64,000 nt of DNA, taken from assembly GCA_017631795.1 (NCBI GenBank), contig JAGBSO010000023.1:1-64000 (forward strand), written 5' to 3'. This document shows, in pieces, positions 52,507 to 63,892 of this stretch (position 1 is the stretch's first letter; every line of letters begins with the position of its first letter). The translations under genes were made by a program, and so were the position numbers. The notes under the pieces are model-generated. The model worked only from the letters and a program-made list of their open reading frames with translations, had not been told where the DNA came from and did not search any database. The stretch is from Clostridia bacterium. Its GTDB lineage: Bacteria > Bacillota > Clostridia > Oscillospirales > Acutalibacteraceae.

Positions 52507-54324
52507 TTATTTTGCAAAATATCCGAATGTTGAATATGTGATAACGTCTGTTCTTGTTGCCGTTGCAGGACCGTTACTGCCGCTGATTTTTATGCCGCCG
52601 AGTTTACCTGTGATTGAAAAATCATAGTTCATTGTAACTTTCATTGACACAATCTTGAGTGTTGCAATCTCAATATTAAGTTCAAGAGTGCAGTTATTAT
52701 AAGTCATGTTGTAATCAAGGCTGTCGTTGTACCAGTATTTTCCCTGTACCTTGTTTGTGAAATGAGCAACTGTTTCTGCAGGGAACATCTGACGTGTGAA
52801 AGAATTTGCATCAACATCTTTTCCGTTGAATGTTTCATCTTTCAGAACAAGCTTGATTTTATACACATCATTGTCGATTTCACAAGTGTAATCTTTGAGT
52901 TTACCTGCATCAATAAGTGAAATATCAAACAGATTGTCGTGAGATTCCTGAGAATCTGCGGGGTAAGTAACTGTCATTGCCTTGTTTGCAGGAGTAAGTT
53001 CATTCTTGAAGATATCAAAATACAATTTTGAATTTGTATTCATATCAAGCTTTGAAATTTCCTGATAGGCAAACTTTGAATATGAAGGATTGTATGCTTT
53101 TGCAAGGTCAAGAGCCTGACTTGCAGCAAACAGAAGTTCATAATCTGTTCTGGGCATTGAAAGAAGTTCGTCAGCAGAATACTGGTCGAGTTTTGCAGCA
53201 ACTCTGAGGATGAGTCTTGCATCGTCGGCAGCAATTTTACTGTCACCTGTGATATCTGCAACTTCCTTTACATCTGTGTCGATTATAGGCTTTTCAAGTT
53301 TTGCAGAAATACGAAGAACATAACGTGCATCTGCTGCGGTTGTTTTGCCGTCACGGTCAGCATCACCGGGAAGTGCTGCATATGTAAAATCAAGACATTC
53401 TTCTTCGCAGTATTCAGCAGCAGCTGAATCTTTGAAAACAACCAATTCGGGATAAACTTTTGTGATTGAATCATAAAGGTAGAAACAATCGTCACCGAAA
53501 AATTCTACTGTATAGGGAACTTTGATTTTGAATGCGATACTTCCGTTGTTTTCAGGTGAATAGAAAGCTTCTTCTGCAATTGCTGTGAAAACATTGGGAA
53601 TTGCAACATAAGTAGCAGTACCCTTATATTTTACAAGAGTTGTTCCGATATAAACAAGGTCTGAGGGATAGTTTTTAAGCCATGCTGTGCCTTTGAAAGC
53701 ATTTCTGCCGATATCAATGGTGTCAACACCGTTACCTGCAACAACATTTTCAAGTGAATCGCATCCTTCAAATGCACTTTCACCGATTTTTTCAAGTTCT
53801 TTCTCAATGTAAAGAACTTTTATATTGTCGTTGTTTTTAAAAGCACCGTCTGCAATAACAGAACAATTATAGGGAATTGTTACGATTTCATCAGTACCCT
53901 TATATTTAACAAGTGTTGAACCGCTGATAACATAGTCGTTTTTATGGTCTTCAAACCAATCGTTTGTGTCAAAATCATCTTCGGGTTCTTCTGTCTTCTG
54001 AATTTTTATATCAACATCACCACTGAAAGCATCACTGTCGATATAAGTCAATGTTTCAAAAATAATGATACCCTTGAGATCTTCAACATCTTTGAAAGCA
54101 TCTTCCGCAATACCTGTTACGGTATAGCCATCAATTTTTTCGGGGATTTCAACATAGCCGTCTGAAGGTACATAACCGTCAAAATTGCTTATATACACTG
54201 TTGTCTGACTGTCGTCAGAAAAAATGTAGCTGAATCCGTCTGCTGCAAAAGCTGTTACGGACATAACACCGAAAATCATTAAAACTGCAAGTAATAATGA
54301 AATTAATCTCTTTGTAATTTTCAT
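52507..54324 (-). CDS. Secreted BspA-like leucine-rich and dockerin type I protein
   Basis: A 605-residue exported protein. The signal peptide covers residues 1-28. BspA-type leucine-rich repeats (about 30-320) contain IAEDAFKDVEDLK, IGESAFEGCDSLE and IAEEAFYSPE. Two dockerin calcium-binding repeats follow near 340-400 (GDADRDGKTTAADARYVLR and DITGDSKIAADDARLILR). The C-terminal 180 residues form a domain shared with the zinc-ribbon protein at 24500-25561. A dockerin should bind a cohesin on a scaffold, but none is encoded in this window. The leucine-rich part suggests protein or glycan binding rather than catalysis. A strong GGGGGAA ribosome site precedes the ATG, and a terminator follows. 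Confidence 0.85.
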   Translation of the reverse strand: MKITKRLISLLLAVLMIFGVMSVTAFAADGFSYIFSDDSQTTVYISNFDGYVPSDGYVEIPEKIDGYTVTGIAEDAFKDVEDLKGIIIFETLTYIDSDAFSGDVDIKIQKTEEPEDDFDTNDWFEDHKNDYVISGSTLVKYKGTDEIVTIPYNCSVIADGAFKNNDNIKVLYIEKELEKIGESAFEGCDSLENVVAGNGVDTIDIGRNAFKGTAWLKNYPSDLVYIGTTLVKYKGTATYVAIPNVFTAIAEEAFYSPENNGSIAFKIKVPYTVEFFGDDCFYLYDSITKVYPELVVFKDSAAAEYCEEECLDFTYAALPGDADRDGKTTAADARYVLRISAKLEKPIIDTDVKEVADITGDSKIAADDARLILRVAAKLDQYSADELLSMPRTDYELLFAASQALDLAKAYNPSYSKFAYQEISKLDMNTNSKLYFDIFKNELTPANKAMTVTYPADSQESHDNLFDISLIDAGKLKDYTCEIDNDVYKIKLVLKDETFNGKDVDANSFTRQMFPAETVAHFTNKVQGKYWYNDSLDYNMTYNNCTLELNIEIATLKIVSMKVTMNYDFSITGKLGGIKISGSNGPATATRTDVITYSTFGYFAK

Positions 54325-54371
54325 AAGAGTTCCCCCTATAATATTTTTCCTTTTTACAGAAAAATTATATT

Positions 54372-55223
54372 TTATACACCTGAGTATGCTGAGAATCCAC
54401 CATCAACAGGAAGAATAACACCTGTTATGAAGCCTGAATATTTTTCATCGGCAAGGAAAAGAAGTGAACCTGTAAGGTCATCTGTTGTGCCGAATCTGCC
54501 GAGAGGTGTGTGGCCGATGATTTTTTCACTTCTGGGTGAAAGTGAACCGTCTTCGTTATAAAGAAGAGCTTTGTTCTGATTTGTTGAGAAGAATCCGGGT
54601 GCAATTGCATTGACTCTGATACCAACATCAGAAAAATGAACAGCCATGAACTGAGTGAAGTTTGAAACAGCTGCTTTTGCTGCTGAATATGCAGGAATCT
54701 TTGTAAGAGGACGGATTGCATTCATTGATGAAATATTGATGATGGTTGTGTTCTTTTTACCGATCATATCAATTGCAAATGCCTGAGTTGTGAGAAGTGT
54801 ACCGAGGAAATTGAGGTTGAAAACAAATTCAATTCCTGAAGGGTCAAGGTCAAAGAAAGTTTTTACTTCTTCTGCCTTTTCAGCAATGTCAGAAAGTTCA
54901 AGCTTTTCTTTTGATGTTGTACCCTTGGGGTTATTACCGCCTGCACCGTTTATAAGAATATCACAAGTGCCGAATTTTTCATTGATAACTGCTCTTGCAG
55001 CCTGAAGACTGTCTTTATCAAGAACATTACATGCAACACCGATAGCTGTACCGCCTGCTGCAACTATTTCATCAGCAACAGCCTGTGCTGCACTTTCATT
55101 AAGGTCAAGAACAGCAACTTTTACACCCTGTGCTGCAAGGTCTTTTGCAAAACCTGAACAAAGAACACCGCCGCCGCCTGTTACTACTGCTACTCTGCCG
55201 TTTAAATTTTCATGATTAAACAT
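54372..55223 (-). CDS. SDR-family dehydrogenase (D-mannonate/fructuronate oxidoreductase-like)
   Basis: A 283-residue NAD(P)-dependent short-chain dehydrogenase. The cofactor motif is VVTGGGGVLCSGFA (TGxxxGxG), the NAG-type motif is LINGAGG, and the active-site residues are the Ser in INISSMNA and YSAAK (Tyr and Lys). The long insert around KGTTSKEKLELSDIAEKAEE and the ending VDGGFSAYSGV match the SDR group annotated as D-mannonate oxidoreductase in Firmicutes uronate pathways; no other uronate genes are nearby, so this is tentative. The ATG at 55223 is preferred over an upstream TTG, with AAAGGA about ten bases before it. It lies 24 bases behind the LCP gene. Confidence 0.83.
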   Translation of the reverse strand: MFNHENLNGRVAVVTGGGGVLCSGFAKDLAAQGVKVAVLDLNESAAQAVADEIVAAGGTAIGVACNVLDKDSLQAARAVINEKFGTCDILINGAGGNNPKGTTSKEKLELSDIAEKAEEVKTFFDLDPSGIEFVFNLNFLGTLLTTQAFAIDMIGKKNTTIINISSMNAIRPLTKIPAYSAAKAAVSNFTQFMAVHFSDVGIRVNAIAPGFFSTNQNKALLYNEDGSLSPRSEKIIGHTPLGRFGTTDDLTGSLLFLADEKYSGFITGVILPVDGGFSAYSGV

Positions 55224-55247
55224 AAATATCAATCCTTTATTAATGCT

Positions 55248-56384
55248 TTATTGAATTACAATATTGCTTTCGCCATAAATCTGCTTCTGAACATACTGTG
55301 CTGAATATGGATAATCAACAAGCCACATCCATGAATTTCCGTTATATTCTTTTCTTGCACTCAGAGGCGGTGCTTCCATTGAATAAACCTGGAAATCATA
55401 CCATTTGCCGATTATTGCGCTTGTTCCCAGAGAAACTATTTTTGTCGCAGGGCAATCGGTATAGATATACTCACCGAGAGTCTGCACAACGTTGTTAAGA
55501 TCAGAAATGCTGAGTGTTTTACTCTTTTTGATGATAGCGTTGATAACTTTTCTCTGATTCTGAGATCTCTGAACATCACCGGTTACATAAATCTTTCTCA
55601 TTCTTGCAAAAAGAAGAGCATGTTCACCGCTGAGAAGAACATTTTCACCGTAAGGAACACCTGTTATGTTTGCATAATCTTCCATGGCACGTGCTTCTTT
55701 TTCGGTAACATCAAGATTTATTCCGCCGATGGCATCAATAACTTTTTCAAAAGCTTCAAAGTCAACAGCCACAAAATAGTCAATGTCTATTTTGTAGTTG
55801 TATTCGATAGCATTGATAAGGCAGTCTGCACCACCGTTTGCATATGCTGCATTGAGCTTTGAATAATATCCGTTTCCGCTTGATGTTTCAAAATATGTGT
55901 AACTGTCACGAAGGAAAGAACAAAGTGTTATTTTTCCACCCTTTTTATCAACGGATGCAAGCATCATAACATCGCTGTTACCTTCCATGGGTACTCCGCC
56001 TGATGCATCAATACCGACAATAAGGATATTGAGAACATTGTTCGATGCCATATGATCACCGCCGTTTGTATACCAGCTGTAAAGCTGTGAAGACAGGTCG
56101 CTGTCATCACGGATGGCGGTCATCATATCATAATATTCATCTTTTTCTTCATCTGCAATGTCTTCAAAAAGGACTTTATCGTCTGTATTATCGTTCTGTA
56201 TACTGTCCTGTGTATCAATAAAATTGATTCCGATGGAGTTCATATAGAACATTACTCCGACAACAGAAGCAAAAATAAGAACCATGAAAATTACAAGAAC
56301 CGATATGAGAATTCTTTTGAGAACAATGTTTTTTTTCTTCTGAGGAATTTCAATAACCTCACTTACATCTCTTCTTCTCTCCAT
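55248..56384 (-). CDS. LytR-CpsA-Psr family cell-wall glycopolymer ligase
   Basis: A 378-residue membrane-anchored enzyme that attaches teichoic acid or capsular polymers to peptidoglycan, using undecaprenyl-linked donors. A basic cytoplasmic N-terminus is followed by one membrane helix at about 24-49 (ILISVLVIFMVLIFASVVG). The LCP domain follows, with NILIVGIDASG, NSDVMMLASVD, SFLRDSYTYF with the polyprenyl-phosphate-binding Arg and Asp, and ALLFARMRK with the conserved Arg residues near the end (GDVQRSQNQRKVI). It starts 23 bases after gyrA. It could be the ligase for the polymer exported by the TagG/TagH-like system at 20.5-22.1 kb. Confidence 0.9.
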   Translation of the reverse strand: MERRRDVSEVIEIPQKKKNIVLKRILISVLVIFMVLIFASVVGVMFYMNSIGINFIDTQDSIQNDNTDDKVLFEDIADEEKDEYYDMMTAIRDDSDLSSQLYSWYTNGGDHMASNNVLNILIVGIDASGGVPMEGNSDVMMLASVDKKGGKITLCSFLRDSYTYFETSSGNGYYSKLNAAYANGGADCLINAIEYNYKIDIDYFVAVDFEAFEKVIDAIGGINLDVTEKEARAMEDYANITGVPYGENVLLSGEHALLFARMRKIYVTGDVQRSQNQRKVINAIIKKSKTLSISDLNNVVQTLGEYIYTDCPATKIVSLGTSAIIGKWYDFQVYSMEAPPLSARKEYNGNSWMWLVDYPYSAQYVQKQIYGESNIVIQ

Positions 56385-56407
56385 ATCTTTATCCCCCGGA
56401 TAATGAA

Positions 56408-58942
56408 TTATTCTTCAGATGTTTCCTGATTGCTTTCTTCAGAATTTTCTTCTGATTCTTCTTCGGAATGTTCGATATTTGTAAGTGTAACGACTCTTTC
56501 GCCGTCCTTGACCTTCATAACTCTTACACCCTTTGAAGGTCTTGCAAATACGCTGATGCTGTCTGCAGGAATACGGATGATTACACCGTCTGAAGAAATA
56601 ATGATGATATCTTCATCGTCGTTTACAACTCTGAGAGCTGCAACTTCGCCGTAAGTTTCTGTACGGTAGTTGATAAGACCGAGACCGCCTCTTGACTGAA
56701 CTCTGTAATCTGATCCCATGCTTCTTCTGCCGTAGCCTGTTTCACTGACGGTAAGAATCATGCTTTCGTCGGTAATGATATCCATACCTACTACTTCGTC
56801 GCCATCCTTAAGGCTTATCGCTCTTACACCTCTTGCTGTTCTGCCGATGGGTCTTGCATCGTTTTCGTTGAAACGGATAGACATACCCTTCTTTGTTGCA
56901 AGAAGAATATCGTCATTACCGTGAGTAAGTTTTACCCATGCAAGTTCGTCATCATCGTCAAGATTGATAGCAATAATACCTGTCTTACGGATTGTTCTGT
57001 ACTCTGAAAGAGCTGAACGCTTGATGATACCCTTTCTTGTGAACATACAAAGGAAGAGTTCTTCTTCATTTTCATCCTTAGGCACACGGATCATTGCAGA
57101 AACCTTTTCGTCTGCTTCAAGAGGAAGAAGGTTTACAATGTTCATACCCTTGCTTGTACGGCTGCCTTCGGGAATTTCATAACCCTTGAGTCTGTATGCC
57201 TTACCCTTTGTGGTGTAGAACATAATATAGTCATGGGTTGAGCATGAGAACATTGTTTCTGCAAAGTCCTCTTCTCTTCTTGTCATACCGATAACACCCT
57301 TACCGCCTCTTCTCTGAAGCTTGTAAGTGTCAACGGGCTGACGCTTGATATAACCCATTGTTGTAAGTGTGAAAATACAGTTTTCTTCGGGAATAAGATC
57401 TTCAATATCAACTTCACCGCTGATATTCTGAATTTCTGTTCTTCTGTCGTCACCGTATTTGTCCTTGATTTCAGTAAGTTCTCCCTTGATGATTTCAAGA
57501 ACTTTTGAGTGATTTGTAAGAATTTCGTTGTATTCGGCAATTTTAGCCATAAGGTCTGCCATTTCGTCTTCAAGTTTCTGTCTTTCAAGACCTGTGAGCT
57601 GACCGAGACGCATCTGAACGATGTGTGTTGCCTGAATTTCATCGAATCCGAAAGTATCCATCAAAGCCTGTTTACCTTCCTGAACACTCTTTGACTTTTT
57701 CAGGAGTGCGATAACTTCGTCGATGATATCAAGTGCTTTGATAAGAGCTTCAACGATGTGTGCTCTTTCTTCTGCCTTGCGGAGTCTGAATCTTGTTCTT
57801 CTGATGATAACATTACACTGATGGTCAATATAATGCTGAAGAATTTCCTTGAGTGTAAGGATTTTGGGTTCACCGTTGACAAGAGCAAGGAGAATTACAC
57901 CGTAGCTTATCTGCATCTGTGTGAATGAATAAAGCTGATTGAGAATAACCTGCGGATTTGCATCACGCTTGAGATCAATAACCATGTTCATACCGTTACG
58001 GTTTGAGTAGTCATTGATGTCTGAAATGCCTTCGATTCTCTTGTCTTTTACAAGATCAGCGATAGACTCAATGAGTCTTGCCTTGTTAACCTGATAAGGA
58101 AGCTCAGTTACGACGATTTTGTATCTGTCGTTCTTGCCTTCAACAATTTCTGCTCTGGCTCTGAGCTGAATTTTGCCTCTGCCTGTTGCATAAGCAGCTC
58201 TGATACCTGCTTTACCCATGATTATACCTGCTGTGGGATAATCAGGTCCTTTGATATGCTCCATAAGCTCTGCAACAGTTGCGTCAGGGTTGTCCATAAG
58301 ACAGAAAAGTGCGTCAACTGTTTCTCTGAGGTTATGGGGAGGAATATTTGTAGCCATACCAACGGCGATACCTGTTGAACCGTTGACAAGAAGGTTCGGG
58401 AATTTTGAAGGAAGAACTGTGGGCTCCTTCAGACGGTCATCGTAGTTGGGCATGAAATCGACTGTTTCTTCGTCGATATTTGTAAGCATTTCAAGAGAGA
58501 GTTTGCTCATTCTTGACTCAGTGTATCGGTAAGCAGCAGGGGGGTCACCGTCCACTGAACCGAAGTTACCGTGACCGTCAACGAGCATATATCTCATTGA
58601 GAAATCCTGTGCAAGACGTACCATCGCATCATAAACTGATGCGTCACCGTGAGGATGGTAACGACCGAGCACTGCACCGACTGTATCGGCACATTTACGG
58701 TAAGCAGTATTGGGCATAAGTCTGTTTTCAAACATTGTGTAAAGAATACGTCTGTGAACAGGCTTAAGACCGTCCCTTACATCGGGAAGAGCACGGGAAG
58801 TGATAACAGACATTGAATAGTCAAGGAATGATTTTCTCATTTCCTGATTAAGGTCAACATCTATAAGTTTTCCGCCTGCAGGTGCATTTGAAACAACTTC
58901 ACCTGCATTTTCTTCATTTATGTTAATATTATTTTCGTCCAT
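56408..58942 (-). CDS. gyrA: DNA gyrase subunit A
   Basis: An 844-residue type IIA topoisomerase subunit, the DNA-breaking and wrapping half of gyrase. The breakage-reunion domain has [25 protein letters not shown] (the quinolone-resistance-determining region) and AAYRYTESR with the catalytic Tyr140. The C-terminal beta-propeller has the GyrA box (QRRGGKG), which marks it as gyrase and not topoisomerase IV. An acidic tail follows ([18 protein letters not shown]). Residue 101, at E. coli position 83, is Ala rather than Ser. The start is ATG 58942 with AAAGGAG ten bases upstream; an in-frame TTG just before it is also well placed. It is 15 bases after gyrB. Confidence 0.97.
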   Translation of the reverse strand: MDENNININEENAGEVVSNAPAGGKLIDVDLNQEMRKSFLDYSMSVITSRALPDVRDGLKPVHRRILYTMFENRLMPNTAYRKCADTVGAVLGRYHPHGDASVYDAMVRLAQDFSMRYMLVDGHGNFGSVDGDPPAAYRYTESRMSKLSLEMLTNIDEETVDFMPNYDDRLKEPTVLPSKFPNLLVNGSTGIAVGMATNIPPHNLRETVDALFCLMDNPDATVAELMEHIKGPDYPTAGIIMGKAGIRAAYATGRGKIQLRARAEIVEGKNDRYKIVVTELPYQVNKARLIESIADLVKDKRIEGISDINDYSNRNGMNMVIDLKRDANPQVILNQLYSFTQMQISYGVILLALVNGEPKILTLKEILQHYIDHQCNVIIRRTRFRLRKAEERAHIVEALIKALDIIDEVIALLKKSKSVQEGKQALMDTFGFDEIQATHIVQMRLGQLTGLERQKLEDEMADLMAKIAEYNEILTNHSKVLEIIKGELTEIKDKYGDDRRTEIQNISGEVDIEDLIPEENCIFTLTTMGYIKRQPVDTYKLQRRGGKGVIGMTRREEDFAETMFSCSTHDYIMFYTTKGKAYRLKGYEIPEGSRTSKGMNIVNLLPLEADEKVSAMIRVPKDENEEELFLCMFTRKGIIKRSALSEYRTIRKTGIIAINLDDDDELAWVKLTHGNDDILLATKKGMSIRFNENDARPIGRTARGVRAISLKDGDEVVGMDIITDESMILTVSETGYGRRSMGSDYRVQSRGGLGLINYRTETYGEVAALRVVNDDEDIIIISSDGVIIRIPADSISVFARPSKGVRVMKVKDGERVVTLTNIEHSEEESEENSEESNQETSEE

Positions 58943-58957
58943 CAATCATAATCTCCT

Positions 58958-60985
<2,028 letters not shown>

Positions 60986-61255
60986 TTACAGCTCTGTAAA
61001 CTGCTTGGATTTAGCTCGTTTCAACAGTGTTGAAGGAGCAATCTGTGATATATATACTTTTTTTGAATTATTACCGTCTGAACATACAACAAATGACTTT
61101 GGCAGTTCATATGAAACATTGACCACCTGTCCGTTTTTTTCGGCTTTGCTCAGATAATCCCTTGAGGATTTCATGACAGTAGTCACATCCATATCGAAAA
61201 TACCTATCAGGTCTTTTGTTGTAATAACTGTTGACTGTCCTAAATGAAGATACAT
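60986..61255 (-). CDS. remB: DUF370 protein, RemB/YaaB family
   Basis: An 89-residue small protein between recF and gyrB, the position of yaaB (remB) in Bacillus. It begins with MYLHLGQSTVITTKDLIGIFDMD, the DUF370 pattern. In B. subtilis RemB acts with RemA-related proteins in biofilm matrix control, but its function in Clostridia is little known. The C-terminal part (SKKVYISQIAPSTLLKRAK) is also typical. Its start overlaps the recF stop by one base (TGATG), so the two are coupled. Confidence 0.85.
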   Translation of the reverse strand: MYLHLGQSTVITTKDLIGIFDMDVTTVMKSSRDYLSKAEKNGQVVNVSYELPKSFVVCSDGNNSKKVYISQIAPSTLLKRAKSKQFTEL

Positions 61256-62358
61256 CAGATAATTCTTCCGTTTCTTATTTCAAAAGTTTTTCCGTCATAA
61301 AGTCTTAAAACTGTTGACGGTTCACAGCAGGTTATGAACACCTGCCAGTCTCTGATATGATTGAGAATATAATCCTGACGGTGAACATCAAGCTCACTCA
61401 TAACATCGTCAAGAAGTGCAACAGGTCTTTCGCCTGTTATATCTTTGAGAATTTCAGCTTCTCCGAGCTTCAATGCAAGTGCCGCAGACCGCTGCTGACC
61501 CTGTGAGCCGAAGCTTTTTGCCGAAATATCATCTATTTTTATATTTATTTCATCTCTGTGAGCACCAACGTTTGTTGTGCCGTAAAGAATATCGCTGTTT
61601 TCGCTCTGTTTCAGAATTTCACGCATTCTGTCGATATCAACATCTTCGTTTATGTTTTCGTATCTGTTTGCCGAAACTTTAAGCATATAACTGAGAGATA
61701 AGTTTTCTTTGTTGCGTGAAAGTCCAGAATAAATCACAGAAGAAGTGTCCGTGAGCATTTTGAGATATTTGACTCTTTCACTTATGATAAGTGATGCTTT
61801 CTGTGCCAGTTCTTCATTCCAGATTTCAAGAAATTCGTAATTATTTCTGTTATGTTTAAGATCTTTAAGAAGTGTATTGCGCTGAATCAGAATTTTATTG
61901 TAATCAGTCAGCAGTTTTGCATAGAAAGGTCTGAACTGACAAAGCGCAGAGTCTATGAATTTTCGTCTGTCTGACGGATTTCCTTTTACAAGAGAAAGAT
62001 AAGACGGTGCAAAAACAACACAATTGAAATTACCGATAAGTTTTGACGCAGCAGTAAGAGGAACTGAATTGAGAAGAATTTTTTTCTGCTGACGGGAAAT
62101 AATGAGTTTTGCATCCTGATCTCTGTCTGAGCCGTAAAAAGACATTTCGGTGCGGAGAAAATCTTCACCGAATCTTATAAGATCATTATCTTTTGAACCT
62201 CTGAATGAACGGAAACCGCTGAAAAGCCATATACATTCAATAAGATTTGTCTTTCCCTGGGCATTCTCACCGAAAATTATGTTTATACCTTTGTCGGGTT
62301 CAAGTTCAAGATGTTCAATATTTCTGAAATTACTGATATTCAGTCTGGTAACGTTCAT
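61255..62358 (-). CDS. recF: DNA replication and repair protein RecF
   Basis: A 367-residue SMC-like ATPase that loads RecA at gaps and supports recovery of stalled forks. Walker A is IFGENAQGKTNLIE, the signature region includes GSQGQQRSAALALK and Walker B is VALLDDVMSELD. The N-terminal LNISNFRNI is the usual first strand. It overlaps the preceding S4 gene by four bases (ATGA) and the next gene by one. This tight packing is standard for the locus. Confidence 0.95.
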   Translation of the reverse strand: MNVTRLNISNFRNIEHLELEPDKGINIIFGENAQGKTNLIECIWLFSGFRSFRGSKDNDLIRFGEDFLRTEMSFYGSDRDQDAKLIISRQQKKILLNSVPLTAASKLIGNFNCVVFAPSYLSLVKGNPSDRRKFIDSALCQFRPFYAKLLTDYNKILIQRNTLLKDLKHNRNNYEFLEIWNEELAQKASLIISERVKYLKMLTDTSSVIYSGLSRNKENLSLSYMLKVSANRYENINEDVDIDRMREILKQSENSDILYGTTNVGAHRDEINIKIDDISAKSFGSQGQQRSAALALKLGEAEILKDITGERPVALLDDVMSELDVHRQDYILNHIRDWQVFITCCEPSTVLRLYDGKTFEIRNGRII

Positions 62359-62606
62359 TTTTCTTCTACAGAATAAACGGTGTTTTCAAAGCGGACTTTA
62401 TCACCGGGTTTGATTTTTCTGCCTCTCTGGTCACAGACTTCCCCGTTTACTTCAACAAGACCATCCTGAATAAGGATTTTAGCATGACCGCCTGTCTGAG
62501 CAATATCACATAATTTGAGAAGTGAATCAAGCTTTATGAACGGAGTGTCAATTTTAACTGTTTTTTCTTCTTTTTTTATAGCTTTTACTTTTATAACTTT
62601 TTTCAT
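62355..62606 (-). CDS. yaaA: S4-domain RNA-binding protein YaaA
   Basis: An 83-residue protein with an S4 RNA-binding fold: FIKLDSLLKLCDIAQTGGHAK, LIQDGLVEVNGEV and RGRKIKPGDKVRF. It sits between dnaN and recF as in Bacillus (yaaA, also called rlbA). The open frame continues upstream to a TTG at 62624, but the ATG at 62606 has AGGTGA six bases upstream and gives the normal family length. A perfect hairpin fills most of the gap to dnaN. Roles in ribosome biogenesis have been suggested for S4 proteins of this size. Confidence 0.9.
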   Translation of the reverse strand: MKKVIKVKAIKKEEKTVKIDTPFIKLDSLLKLCDIAQTGGHAKILIQDGLVEVNGEVCDQRGRKIKPGDKVRFENTVYSVEEK

Positions 62607-62617
62607 AATATCACCTG

Positions 62618-62652
62618 TAAACAATAATTTAGCTGTGTTAAATTATTGTTTA
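62618..62652. other. Perfect 14-bp hairpin between dnaN and yaaA
   Basis: The stem of TAAACAATAATTTA and its complement (62618-62631 and 62639-62652) encloses a 7-base loop. On the minus strand it begins exactly with the dnaN stop codon and ends just before the yaaA ribosome site. Being all A-T except one pair it is weak, and no T-tract follows. Confidence 0.75.
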
Positions 62653-63750
62653 GCTGAGTCTTACGGGAAGAATAAGATACAGGAATGATTCACCTGAAGT
62701 GGGAACAATACAAACAGGTGAAAGCGGATTTACCATATTGATAAGTATTTCGTCTTCTTCACTGGCTCTGAGTGCGTCAAGAACATATCTTGACTGGATA
62801 CCGATTTCGATATCGTTACCGTCGATTGAAACTTCAAGTTTATCGTTTGCAGTACCAAGAGCTGTTGCTGTTGAAACACGAAGCTCATTTTCTTTGAATT
62901 CAAGCTTCAGAGGAGCTTTGAATCTGTCTGTAATAATAAGAGAAACACGTTCAACGCTGCTGATAAGATCTTTTGTTTTTGATCTTATAACTGTATTGAA
63001 ATCATGAGGAATTATTGATTCATATTTCATGAATTCACCCTCAAGAAGTCTTGAAATAATTGTGTAGCCGTTTATCTGGAAAAGAATATGACGTCTGCCG
63101 AGACCGACTTTCACAAAATTCTCATCATCAGCAATGAGTTTCATAATTTCACCCATTGTCTTTGCGGGAACAACGAATGAAAGCTCTTCGCCGTTGTAAT
63201 TGATAAACTCTTTTCTGATTGCAATTCTGTGTGAATCAATTGCAACGAGTCTGAGTTCACCGGGTTTTATTTCAAACTTTATACCCTTGTGAATAACTCT
63301 TACATCATTTACAGCAACAGAGAAAATTGTTTTCTTTATCATATCCTTAAGAATTTTGCCTGATATATCAATGTTTTTACCATTGATAATAACAGGAAGT
63401 TCGGGATAATCTTTGGGGCTGATACCTGTCATGAAATATTCGATATCACCGCAGTAAATCTTACACTGCAGTTTTTCGTCTGTTTCAAAAATGATTTTAT
63501 CATAAGGAATGTGTCTTATGATGTCACAAAAAGTCTTTGCGTTTATAATGACAGAGCCTTCCTCAATAACATCAGCTTCAATTGATGTTTCAATTCCTAT
63601 TTCCAGATCGTAACCCGTAAGTTTTACTCCGTTTTCTGTTGTGGAGAAAAGTATACCTTCAAGAATAGGCATTGCTGTCTTTGTCATAACAGCTTTCTGT
63701 ACATTCATAGCCGCTTCAGCAAGAATGGAAGTATTGCAGATTATTTTCAT
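62650..63750 (-). CDS. dnaN: DNA polymerase III beta subunit (sliding clamp)
   Basis: A 366-residue clamp with three related domains, the normal length. It begins MKIICNTSILAEAAMNVQKAV and has the middle-domain segment VAVNDVRVIHKGIKFE with GELRLVAIDSHRIA, typical of dnaN. The C-terminus ends VCIVPTSGESFLYLILPVRLS; the last residues form the partner-binding pocket region. No ribosome site is visible near the ATG, only CAATCAAA, and a 7-bp hairpin (63761-63790) sits just upstream. dnaA should lie beyond the window to the right. Confidence 0.95.
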   Translation of the reverse strand: MKIICNTSILAEAAMNVQKAVMTKTAMPILEGILFSTTENGVKLTGYDLEIGIETSIEADVIEEGSVIINAKTFCDIIRHIPYDKIIFETDEKLQCKIYCGDIEYFMTGISPKDYPELPVIINGKNIDISGKILKDMIKKTIFSVAVNDVRVIHKGIKFEIKPGELRLVAIDSHRIAIRKEFINYNGEELSFVVPAKTMGEIMKLIADDENFVKVGLGRRHILFQINGYTIISRLLEGEFMKYESIIPHDFNTVIRSKTKDLISSVERVSLIITDRFKAPLKLEFKENELRVSTATALGTANDKLEVSIDGNDIEIGIQSRYVLDALRASEEDEILINMVNPLSPVCIVPTSGESFLYLILPVRLS

Positions 63751-63760
63751 TTTGATTGCA

Positions 63761-63790
63761 ATGCGGTTTTACACATTGTGCTGACCGCAT
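63761..63790 (-). other. Hairpin directly upstream of the dnaN start
   Basis: A 7-bp perfect inverted repeat ATGCGGT / ACCGCAT (63784-63790 and 63761-63767) with a 16-base loop, ending 10 bases before the ATG. With no ribosome site visible, it could affect dnaN translation. Confidence 0.5.
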
Positions 63791-63853
63791 ATCTCCCTTC
63801 TGTAGACTTTTTTTGTTTCACAGGAGCCATACATAACATAACTTTACATATAT

Positions 63854-63892
63854 ATAGTAGTTATATAAGTAGGGCATGTTCAAAGTGTTCAA
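63854..63892 (-). promoter_or_regulatory. Candidate overlapping promoters of dnaN
   Basis: Two minus-strand TTGAAC boxes (63887-63892 and 63878-63883) each stand 18 bases from a possible -10: TTATAT (63863-63868) and TACTAT (63854-63859). The distance to the ATG is about 100 bases. Confidence 0.4.

Noticed and set aside
63732..63792. Short leader open frame overlapping the dnaN start (begins ATGCGG at 63790 on the minus strand)
   Set aside because: GGGAG is only two bases from its ATG, too close for a ribosome site, and the peptide has no recognisable feature.
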